DNA of 64,000 nt, taken from NCBI GenBank assembly GCA_002633005.1, contig NMRA01000300.1, forward strand, positions 241,783 to 305,782, written 5' to 3'. Numbering within the stretch: the first letter of the stretch is position 1; each line of letters begins with the position of its first letter. Shown in pieces: positions 50,301 to 62,300 of this stretch. Made by a program: the position numbers and the translations under genes. The notes below the pieces were generated by a model. That model did no database searches and was not told the origin of the DNA. It worked only from the letters and a program-made list of their open reading frames with translations. Source of the stretch: Phoronis australis (Eukaryota; Phoronida; Phoronidae).

Positions 50301-53300
50301 ATTGAAGCAGTGGCACCTCAGCATATGCAGTCACTGCCAAGGGATAGGCGACATTCAGAAAACATGCCAAAGTCAGATGACTTGGACACGGTTCCGACAA
50401 TACTAGAGGTGGCTTTGCAACACGGTGAATCAGCAGTGTCGCTAGTGGATGACAATGTTTCTATACTGTCTGATCGATCCTCTGCAGAAGAATCCAGTCT
50501 TCCTAAGTATATATATTTTATCAATTAGTGAATCATGGCTTTGTTCCTTGAAGGGTATGTACACGCATGATTTCTCAAATGGTGGTCACCTGCATGGCAA
50601 GAACAGAAACTTAATGCAGTTCAGTCTGTAATCTTCATTTTTTTCTTGTTAATGTAACTACCCCTGAAGTGTGTAGTGTTAAAAAGTGTACTGAACATTT
50701 GTTGTTTTGGGTCAGGTCAAAAGCGAAGACGCCACAAGATGAAGATTCATTCAGCGAGAGTTCTTCAGAGAGTGAAGAGGAAGAGGAGACTCTGGACCGC
50801 CGCACTGAGTCGAACTCTGACCTGCCGTCTGAGTACTGGCAGATACAAAAACTGGTCAAGTATCTCAAGGCAAGTGTCATTTAGTTGAACGGGGCTTCCT
50901 ACACATGCTTAGTCAAGCTTGATAATATGTCTCAGTCTTTAATTGCTATTTTCTTCAAGCTTGAATTTCCTTGCTGCCTTACTTAAACTACTCATGAATA
51001 AGCTTGTTGGACAGTCATCCTTTTTAACGTAGGATTCTAATCTTTGAAATTCACACTTGGACTGATCTTGGCACTTAAAGAAGTATTTAAGCTTGATTTG
51101 GTACATTAAGTGCATTACTCTTATTCTTAGTTGATCATTGTCTGTTCTCTAGCTGTAGTTTCTTTGTTATTTACACCTGTACTTATTGTTTATTTACACC
51201 TGTACTGATTGTTTATTTACACCTGTACTGATTGTTTATTTACACCTGTTCTGATTGTTTATTTACACCTGTACTGATTGTTTATTTACACCTGTACTGA
51301 TTGTTTATTTACACCTGTACTGATTGTTTATTTACACCTGTACTGATTGTTTATTTACACCTGTACTGATTGTTTATTTACACCTGTACTGATTGTTTAT
51401 TCAGGGAGGTAACCAGACTGCTACTATCATTGCGCTTTGCTCCATGCGTGATTTCAACTTGGCCCAGGAGACGTGTCAACTGGCCATTAGAGACGTGGGG
51501 GGTCTAGAGGTGCTGATCAATCTTCTGGACACAGATGAGATCAAGTGTAAGGTACGTTCAGGGATGATGCAGGGAACACGGGGGAATCTAGAGGGTCTCG
51601 GTAGCTGCTCTGCTGGTCTAAGGTTTGAATCAAGTGTTTGAGGCCCAACAGAAGACAAATGGAGCAAGTGTGGCAGAGTGCTGGGGGATGCTAGGGGCGG
51701 ATTCTTGGGGGGGGGGGTGCTGGTGATGTTCACCAGTAGTAGTAAGGTGTGATTTAAGGATGGTGAGACCTAGAGTATAGATATGTGTTTTGGAGCGGAA
51801 TGTGACATGAAGACTTTGGGGTCACGAGGCTTTGTATTAAATGCTTTTTCAATCCGAAGTCAATTAGTTGGTGACTTCAATTAATAGAAAAAATATAACT
51901 TATTTTTAACGTTATTTGACTTCCTGTTTACAGATTGGATCACTAAAAATCCTTAAGGAGATCTCACGCAACACCCAGATACGGCGTGCCATTGCTGACC
52001 TCGGAGGTCTGCAAACTATGGTACAGATACTGACTGATCCTAATAAAGAACTCAAGTGTCTCGCTGCTGAGACCATCGCAAATGTAGCCAAGTTTCGTCG
52101 GGCAAGGCGAACGGTGCGGCAGTACGGCGGAATCAAAAAGTTGGTAGGTGTAGAGAGGTCACCTTGTTGTCTACAGGGCTTTGTCACTTCGTTCCTGTCA
52201 CGACACAATGCCAGTGGATGTTACGGCATCTGTTAAGAAGGCCAGGTTATAAAACTCACCATATGTTATGTAACACATTTTTGTAACCTATGGGGAATGC
52301 TGGGAGTATCACTGTCAATAATTCAATTTTGTAAGCATTTTTGATGTGTGCATTTTTTGCTGCAGTAGCTATTTTTCCTGGCAGCCATGAGACAGATATT
52401 TCATAACATCACTGGGGTTAAACATTAGGGATTACTGGCATGATGCAGCCATTAGACACCTATTTCATGACATCATTGGGGTATCATTAGAGATTACTGG
52501 TATGACCAGCCAGCCCTTGTGGAATACTGGTTGGCCAGTAATGTTCCATCACAAAATTTCTTTGTATAACTGTTCAATGATCAAAGGGTGCATTTCCACC
52601 TATGCATGGTCCTCCATTATTGACTACTGATATTTGATTTTGGTATTTTGTATCTTTCAGCTTGCGCTGTGACATGTTTTCATTTATTGCCTGAGATTCA
52701 TTTGTTTGCTAACCTGCTGGCCAGAATTTTTCCGTTACTCACTTTTATCAAAGTTCAGTGATTAACTTCTTGACATTTTTTAATACCATGTCAACAGCAT
52801 TACTTTTTTGTTTTGACATGTTTTTTCTTCCTCTTGAAATTGTTAAAGCTATAAAACTAAGAAAGAAACTTTATTTGTCACTAGGCTGTTTGTTTGATAG
52901 TGGACTAGTAATGGATATTTTAAAGGTCATCTTTTTATCTTCAAACCAGGTCACTCTGCTGGACACAGATACTCAACGCAACCTCCACCAGCAGGTGTCA
53001 ATTCGAGACTTTGACCAGGACATCGATGTGGCTCGCTGCGGTGCCTCGGCACTTTGGAGTTGCAGCAAAAGTACTAAGAACAAGCAGGCAATGCGCACAG
53101 CAGGCTGTATCCCCCTGTTGGCCAGACTGCTCAAGTCACAACATGAGAACATGCTCATTCCCGTAGTTGGCACACTCCAAGAATGTGCTTCAGAGGTAAT
53201 GCTGTAATTGCTGTCATTTTGGTTGCAGTTGCTGTCATTTTGTTGTTACTGTTGTCATTTTGTTGTGGTTGCTGACATTCTGTTGTGCAGTGCTGCCCTC

Positions 53301-56300
53301 TTAATGTCATACCCTCAGTTTTAACGTAAATTGTGGTAATAAGCAGGATAGTTCATTAAGTGGGTTTTGACTTGGCAGTGATGGTAACCATGGTAACCAT
53401 TCCTATAAGCTAATCATGAAAAGTATCAGAATACCCCTGGCACTGAGTTCTGATAAGACAAGATGAATTAGGTTTAGTTTTTAGAAAAGGGTGAGAATCA
53501 GGAATTATATTAAATATGACAATAAATCATGACATTAAATACGACAATAAATCATGACATTATGCGGGTTATGTTCCATGGGTTTAATGGGAAATGAATC
53601 GGTTTTTTGAATCTCATGACAATAACCAGGATATTCTATAATGTGTTATCACATTAAGTGTGCTCCACTACAATTGTCATTTTGTTGTTATTTATGTATT
53701 TTTGTTGTAAGTGCTGTCATTTTGTTGTTATTTATGTATTTTTGTTGTAAGTGCTGTCATTTTGTTGTAAGTGCTGTCATTTTGTTGTAAGTGCTGTCAT
53801 TTTGTTGTAATTGCTGTCATTTTGTTGCTGCTGCTGTTGGTCATACAATTTTTGTTGTAAGAAGTTGTTCAGTTAAACTGTCGGACAAGAAAATATTATC
53901 AAGGTTGATTGGGAGGCTACTGCATTTGTTGTAGAAAATATTAATTTTGAATTTGAAAAAAATATTTTGGCTCATTCATGAAGTCTCTTACTCATGTTTT
54001 ACTTACCAATGACTTCGCATCACAAAAACTGGGTTCACAACATTTGCTGATTTCCAGGACTCCACCTACAGCAATCCAAAACGTTGCGAAATTTGGGTAA
54101 GGGTCGTGACCGGTCACCTAGCCACAGGGGTGCTACTAATTTTGCCTTTCATCATCCTTTAGAATTTCATTTCACTGAAGGATTATTACATCGGCTCTGG
54201 CCTACCTTATTTTCGTTTTCATTATCCAGCTGGTTCCTAGGGATCTGACGAGACAGTTTCCTTCAACTGTATGCATCATTCGATAGTTTATAGTCCTCTC
54301 ATACCCGCTTTATCCACTAAGTTACCATATTGGCATCAAATCATTTCAAATTTCACTGAAGTTTCCTGCTGTATCCACCTGTATTTACTGTCTCCAACTT
54401 CATGGAACCAGATGTTCCCTCTATCTCTTTATTAGTCTCCAGTAGGCCACTTTTACCCACAATGCAGTTTATTTACTCTTCTCTCCATAGATAGCGCTTG
54501 AATTAGTTGTGCTAAAGTGGTGACTTCTTCAATTTCAGGAGATGTTGGAATACGATCGTTAATTTTTTTTTTCACACGCTGTAAATATTTTTGTACGTTT
54601 CGAAAGTATAAAATGCTGTCACTGAATGGCTGCAACTGATTGTGGCCTTGACCTTTGGTTAGTTAGGCTTCTTCTGTGAATTTGTGTTGTTGTTTGATGA
54701 ATATAGTCTCTGCAGCATTAGTGTTAGCTTAAAGTGTTTGGTTTGTGTTTGTTTTGATCAAATGAACTAGTGGATAATTTCAGTTGTTTAGTTCTAAATC
54801 ATTCTGACAATTTGTGTTAGAAGTGAATTATTTTGTCAGTTAATGCCAGGAGGCTTGATTATGTTCGGAATTCTTCAGAATGAAATCGTTCCAATTGCCT
54901 TTACAGCAAAGTTATCGCCTTGCAATACGTACAGAGGGTATGATTGAGGATCTCGTCAAAAATTTAAACAGCGAAAACGAGGAGTTACAGATGCACTGCG
55001 CCAGCGCCATCTTTAAGGTGTGTTATGAGTTCTATTTTAGGAAGACTCATCAAAATGCTTGTGTTAAATACACCCGTATTAGTCTTATTATGTCCACGGT
55101 ATTAAAGAGGTCAATAACGGACATACTGAAAGACTACAAATCCACACTGGTGTCTATAACTACAGTAAATTTGAAATCAAAAATATTTTCCGGCTTTTCA
55201 TTCACAGCTTTACATACTCAAAATCATGTGTGCTCAATAAACACAGGCAGTTTTGCTTGACCTTTGAACTTATGGTAAAGATTTTCTATATGAATTCATT
55301 TTTGTCTTACATTTCTGTGGATTCGCATGGATGTTATGTTGAGAATTCATATTAACACTTCATACAATTTGTAGGTAAGGTTAATTGTAAAAATTCATTA
55401 AGAAATGTTATCATTAAGAAATTATAAATGATCAAACATTCATTCGCTGCCTTTTCGCAATCCATCGTTATTGTTTCAAACTATCTGTTGCTCATTTGTG
55501 TAGTGTGCTGAAGAGAAAGAGACTCGTGACCTAGTTAGACAATATGGCGGACTGGACCCGTTGGTTTACCTACTTAATAATACGGACAACAAGGAACTGT
55601 TGGCGGCGGCCACAGGTGCCATCTGGAAATGTGCCATCAGTCCTGAAAACGTGATGCGTTTCCAAGAACTGAAAGCCATAGACCTATTGGTAGCGCTGCT
55701 GAATAACCAACCAGAAGAGGTGAGTGACTGGATCTTGACACTGCTGCCATCTGTTGAGTTAATCTGACAATGAGTCTGTGAGATTTTCAGTTCAGTGGGA
55801 TCACTGCGTCAGCGGCTTTTCAAAGATTAAGTGTTAAGTGATTAATACTGGTTGTCTAGAAATTGAAACCGTTAGAATATGTTGTAACTTCCTTTTATGC
55901 TTTCTATTGGGTGTATGTTGTCTCACAGTATTCTATGACTATCACAGTATTCCATGACTCGCAATATCATGTTACTCACACAGTATTTTGTGACTCGCAC
56001 AGTATTTTGTGACTCACACAGTATTCTGCGACTCACACAGTATTCTGCGACTCACAGTATTGCACGACTCGCACAGTATTCTGCGACTCACAGTATTTTA
56101 TGACTCATAGTATTGTGTGACTCTCATGGTATTGTGTGACTCTCACAGTATTGTATGACTTACACAGTATTTTTGATTGACTTGATAAGCACCCTGACAA
56201 TCATGACATAGAAGTAAGTGATTTTTATACTTTGAATTTGATTATTTTGTTTTTGCGTTATTTTTTGTGACTGCACCTTTTTCATTTTATAAATTTTCTT

Positions 56301-59300
56301 TACAGCACAGGGTCAACAGTTTTGCTTGTCATGTTTTTGCTGTGTAAAATGCATGAATAAATTGGTATTCATAACATGTAAAAGTTTGGGAACTTGAATG
56401 TGTATTTTGTGTTTTTTACGTTGTTGAAACATGTTTGAAAATTCACTATACTATTATTCCAGCTAAGTAATTATACAGCCTGTGTTTTTAAATAACTTCA
56501 ACTAGATGTGAGTTTTGTTCTCAATATTTCCAGTTTTAATTGATTGCTTTCTGTTGTGGAGACTGCAACACTTTTTTAGTTTGTGCTTATTCCCCTTTTG
56601 TCTGCACTCAACCACTGGAGAGCAAGAGGTGGGAGTCACGGGTACGGGGCAAGGGGTGGAAGGCAAAGGAAGGGGGCAAAGGGTGGAAAGCAATGGTGTG
56701 GGGCAAGAGGTGGAAGGCAAGGGGTGGGGAGGGCAAAGGGTGAGAGGCAAGGGTGGGGAGCAAGGGGTTGCTGTGGAAACAAATTGAAAAATTGTTGAAA
56801 ATGTCTTACCACTTGACTTTAGGCCACTTTCTGTCTATTATAATAATAAAAAGAAATGTCACCAGATATTAAAAACTGTAGGTTTTTTTTAATTTGGAAG
56901 AAAATAGTTTGGACCATAAATTCAACTACTAAAAATTTTTACCCTAATTGCTTACCTTTGTGACAAACCGTCGCTGCTGTAAATAATGTGGGTCATCAAT
57001 TTTCTGTAGGTTTTAGTCAACGTAGTCGGAGCTCTGGGCGAGTGTGCACAAGAACCAGCCAACCGCTCGCAAATCCGTAAATGTGGTGGAATCTCTCCAT
57101 TGGTCAATCTGTTGACGGGAACCAATCAGGCACTGCTGGTCAATGTGACTAAAGCTGTGGGAGCGTGTGCCGAGGAACCAGACAACATGGCGTAAGTAGA
57201 ACATGATTGCGGCCAGCTGCAAAAATTAAAACATTTTATGTTGCCTTAAAACTGTATTATCACTTCGTATTTCCTTGTGAAAATGATGAGTGATTGGTAA
57301 AACAACACAACTTGTCTCAAGTAAAAGAAATCATAATTAAATTATTCACTTACTTAATAATGCAAAGTGNCCTTTGTGACAAACCGTCGCTGCAGTAAAT
57401 AATGTGGGTTATCAATTTTCTGTAGGTTTTAGTTAACGTAGTAGGAGCTCTGGGCGAGTGTGCACAAGAACCAGCCAACCGCTCGCAAATCCGTAAATGT
57501 GGTGGAATCTCTCCATTGGTCAATCTGTTGACGGGAACCAATCAGGCACTGCTGGTCAATGTGACTAAAGCTGTGGGAGCGTGTGCCGAGGAACCAGACA
57601 ACATGGCGTAAGTAGAACATGATTGCGGCCAGCTGCAAAAATTAAAACAAAACATTTTATGTTGCCTGAAAACTGTATTATCACTTCGCATTTCATTGTG
57701 AAAATGATGAGTGATTGGTAAAACAACACAAATTGTCTCAAGTAAAAGAAATCATAATTAAATTATTCACTTACTTAATAATGCAAAGTGCATCCAGGCT
57801 CTTTTCCAAATTCTTCTGCTCCGTTCACCAGTTAGTTCATTCTACTCATCTTGTCATCTGACAGATTTCAGATCGAGCCCTCATGAAAGTTGAGCTCTCT
57901 CTATGTTGTGGTTAACATTCTGCTTTACCAGGGACTACAGTGATCCCCAGTAAACGCAAAAATATAAATTTGAGTCAGAAGTTTTTCTTCTTTGTTCAGT
58001 TTTTCAATCATTTAATGAACTGTAGTTGTTGTAGAGAGGATGTATCAAACTGCAGTATATGGGGATGATCATGTATCAAACTGCAGTATATGGGGATGAC
58101 CATGTATCAAACTGCAGTATACAGGGATGATCATGTATCAAACTGCAGTATACAGGGATGATCATGTATCAAACTGCAGTATACAGGAATGACAGTAATT
58201 TTATTTTCCATATTGTAACTCTTGTTCTGGCAAGATCATTTCAAATAATTTTCCAGCAACATTTTGAACATATGCCAGTCTCAGTGTATATGATCTTATT
58301 GACCTGTGATGTATATAAGGTTATATGTAGGATCTTATGGACTTGCAAAAGTGAAAATTTTTAAAACAAATCCTAAAAGCGTTTTGGAGAGTAGTGTGTA
58401 AAGCATAATATCAGACAGTTTCATATGAATCTTATCAGTCGTTTCTGAGATATCATTTTCCAAATTAGCCAAATTTTGGACATAATCTAATCTCGATTTA
58501 CTTTCTTTTTTCCAGGAACATTGATCGACTAGACGGTGTTCGACTGCTGTGGTCACTGTTAAAGAACCAGAATCCAGAGGTTCAAGCCAGCGCTGCCTGG
58601 GCAATATGCCCATGTATAGAAAATGCCAAGGTGAGGCGCTGCCTATAGTATCTAGTGTGAGGCCAGTGTCAGCACATGGTTAGCTCAATAAAAACCAATG
58701 GTCTGATATAACATGCTCATATTTTGAGAACCAGTTTGATGCCTGCATGGTACTTATAGTGTACAAAGCTGGTTCTCGAAATTGGGACACGTTATATCAA
58801 ACCATTATTACCCAATAAAATACACAAAGAATTGATTGTCTAAGAATCATTTCAGCAACACATTTCTTTTCCTTGATGACATTAGCCTCGAATGAATCAC
58901 AGGAACAACTTGACATTTTATTTTCAAATGTAAGGTGAATTTTACTATGGTACTTTGTGTCGTCGCAGCTCATGACATAAAAGAGCGTCTCAATCTGTTG
59001 CCAGGTATAAGTTAACTCTGCATCATTCTACTTCCACAGGATGCTGGTGAGATGGTGCGTAGTTTTGTGGGTGGTCTGGAGCTCATCGTCAGCTTGCTTA
59101 AGTCGGAAGAGCCTGAGGTTTTGGCCAGTGTATGTGCTGCCATAGCCAACATTGCCAAGGATGAAGAAAATCTGGCCGTTATTACTGACCACGGTGTTGT
59201 GCCAATGTTGGCCAAACTCACTGACACGGTAAGTGGACTGTGAACATCCACTCTGTCTTACATGACACACTAAGTGCACTGTGATCATGCCACTCTGTCT

Positions 59301-62300
59301 TAACATGACGTACTCCTAAGTTTGAGATGGGATGTCTTGTACCAGTTACAGAGACTAAAAGGCCATCAACCAATATTACATGGATACAGTGTATATGTGT
59401 AGCTGGGGTCAGCAGCACTAATAGCGGGGGACCAGGGTGTGACTGCATGAAGGGCTGGCATCTATAAATTAGTACTACATTCTAGACTTGGTCCTTTGTG
59501 CAGGCAAATTTCATGAAATGACCTGAGATTGATCAGTTCACCAGTAGACCCTACAGTATGTGAATTCCAGATATTCAGAAAAAGTCCTCGAAAACCTGGA
59601 AAAGTTCAATGGGAAATTTAATGTAAGCATGATAAGATCATTTAAGAAAAATTGCCAACAAAAAGATTGCTCACGTTTACTTATGAAGTTCTACTTACAG
59701 CACCAAGAACTTAGTACTGTACTTAGTACCGTACTTAGTACCGTTGATTAGGTGAAGACTCAAAGTATGCGTGAAGCAATAGTCTTAAGCTATTCCGTCT
59801 AACTTCCCAATTCAATTACAATATCAAGATACCATAGGGAGTATTAAGTAGTGGGAAGACATCTGTTGGCATTTGTGAGAACTACGAGTTGCAATCTATC
59901 CATGCATGCTTCACTGATTATAACTCACACAGAGAACCAAGTAATTAACCCCTTATAATAACCTCCAATTTGGATGCCCACACACGCAGAACCCAAGAGG
60001 AATGTCCAAATCTCAAAAACAGACAATAGTATTTTCATTTGAAATTTTCAGATGCTATGCTTTTAATGCGCAGTTCTCCAAAACAGCGAGAATTGTATTT
60101 AAAAAGTTTCATATTTACATGAAGGCCTATCAGAATGGGCCTTTATGATTTTTATGGAATAAAGTAAATAATAGCGAAAAAGATAATTTTGACTTAGCCT
60201 TGTATATTTTCCATTAGATTTTATCACGTTATGGATGCCATTGCCATATATGTATTTATATGCAAACGAGTCAGACCATCATAATTTTGTTACCAGCATG
60301 TGCAGGAGGCATGCTGATAACATTACCATAGCAACCACCACCCTCATCACTGGGTTATCAAAACTGATGACCAATACTTATAGATATTGTGTGGTAATAT
60401 AGCTTGCTGTGATAGTTTTGGCATGAAGTGTGCAGACAGAAGTGATGTAGTAAGAAAATTGTTTCACGAGACACAAATGTGAATACCTCCATTAGAAGCC
60501 ATATCACACTGTCCAAAGTTGCTATGACATGCGAGGTTATTCCTCCTCCAAAATGTTCAAGATTTAATGACGTGCTTCGCGCGATAATTTATGGTGTAAA
60601 TGGTCAGAGTTGGGCCAACTACATCGTACACGTACACTACAGTGAGGCAACAGTTGGGCCAACTACATCGTACACGTACACTACAGTGAGGCAACAGTTG
60701 GGCCAACTACATCGTACACGTACACTACAGTGAGGCAACAGTTGGGCCAACTACGTTGTACACTTACACTACAGTGAGGCAACAGTTGGGCCAACTACGT
60801 TGTACACGTACACTACAGTGAATTCCATAGTTGCGCCAACTATATGTTGTACACGTACACTACAGCAAGGCTACAGTTGGGCCAACTATGTTGTACATAA
60901 ACACTAGTACAGTGAATCAACAGTTAGGCATTCCTGGTATAATTGCTGAATGTACACATGCGAGTGAGTCCCTGAGTAATGATGTCAAGTGCACCTCAAC
61001 TTACAGCCCTTTTCAATCAGGTCTCCTAAGGTTGAATTTGATTGGCCGATTATAGGCCAAGCATGAACACTGAATCACCTCTTAACTCTTAAGTGTTTAT
61101 TCTAGAAGCATAATGTATTCTGGTCGGTAGTTGTTTTGAAATTCATGTAGTAATATCTAGGTACTTTTACTCAGATTTATTTTTTCAAAAACTGTTGCTG
61201 ACGGGAATAGGGTTACTATGTTGAGCAGCCTATGCCCCACATGTGGGTTGAGGAAACACCTGTCACCAGTTGCCCCACACGTGGGTTGAGGAAACGCGTG
61301 TCGTAGTGCACGTTATTCAATGTGACAGTTAAATGTATACAACCATCTGCATAATCATGCACAATAATGGTAAATATGAATAGATTCATGCAACATTTGA
61401 TTTTTTTTCATCAAAGTCTTATTTTTTGACAGTCACTCATACACAAGTTAAATATTTTAAAAACAATTCTGAACAGTGTTGTGGAAAACATCAAATCAAG
61501 CAATTGGTATCTGAATGTTTCATATTTGTGGGATCCACAAATGTTTTCAAAATCCAATGATTACTGGAGGTGTCTGTTATTGATGGCAAGGCATCACTTA
61601 ATGTTGTCTGGTAATGACAAAAAGATAGGAGCCTAATACAGTACATCTCATGCTAGACTAATTCATGTAAAGCGAGGATATTGAAAATAAGGATATTTGG
61701 CAGAATATGATGTGGGCATGTGCTTTCTTTTTTACAGCATCAAAAATGAGTTGGGTCCAGAGCTGAATCAAATCGTGTTTTTTTGACATTATTGAGTCCA
61801 CATGGCTCTGCAGAAGTGTGCAAGGAGCTTGACATCCAGAACACATTTATACTCTTTGTCCAAGACTGATTGATACATTTTATTTCAGAATGACGACAGA
61901 CTTAGAAAAAATTTGGCCGAAGCCATCGCACGTTGCTGCAGCTGGGGCAACAACAGGATAGCGTTCGGTAAAGAGGGTGCAGTGGCACCCCTCTACAACT
62001 ATCTCAAGTCTAAAGACCCTGCTGTTCACCGATCAACTGCTAAAGCACTCTTCCAGCTGTCCAAAAACCCAGACAACTGCATAACTATGCACGAGGCTGG
62101 CGTTGTCAAGGTAATAGTCCCCTCTTTCTTTTATTATGGCAACCACTTGCGTTGTTCATCTGTTTCATTTTCTTGCATAGCCGCATAGGGTGATTTCATA
62201 ATTGTTGGAATAAAACTTTACCCCAGTAATAAACTGTCATTAGTTTCCTAGCTCGTAGTAAGTCGTGGGAAGATTCCTTTCATGAAAATTTTTTCAGCAG

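Larger units (their letters stand above)
59229..61888 (+). other. ODAD2 intron 19
   Basis: 2.7 kb without a recognisable exon. It contains a short ACTTAGTACCGT repeat (59710-59745), a 44-bp minisatellite (60609-60915) and a two-copy CCCCACATGTGGG unit (61234-61302). Confidence 0.6.

Noticed and set aside
56502-56798. Gly/Arg-rich and Pro-rich frames in ODAD2 intron 16
   Set aside because: They are translations of the purine-rich repeat on either strand.
57426-57607. A second genuine exon 17 or mutually exclusive exon pair in ODAD2
   Set aside because: The copy starts right after an N, repeats its flanks on both sides and differs only by allele-like changes, so a contig-overlap artefact is the simpler reading. 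It is kept as a checkable alternative.
60609-60915. CRISPR-like array
   Set aside because: The units are contiguous 44-bp tandem copies without unique spacers and lie in an animal intron.
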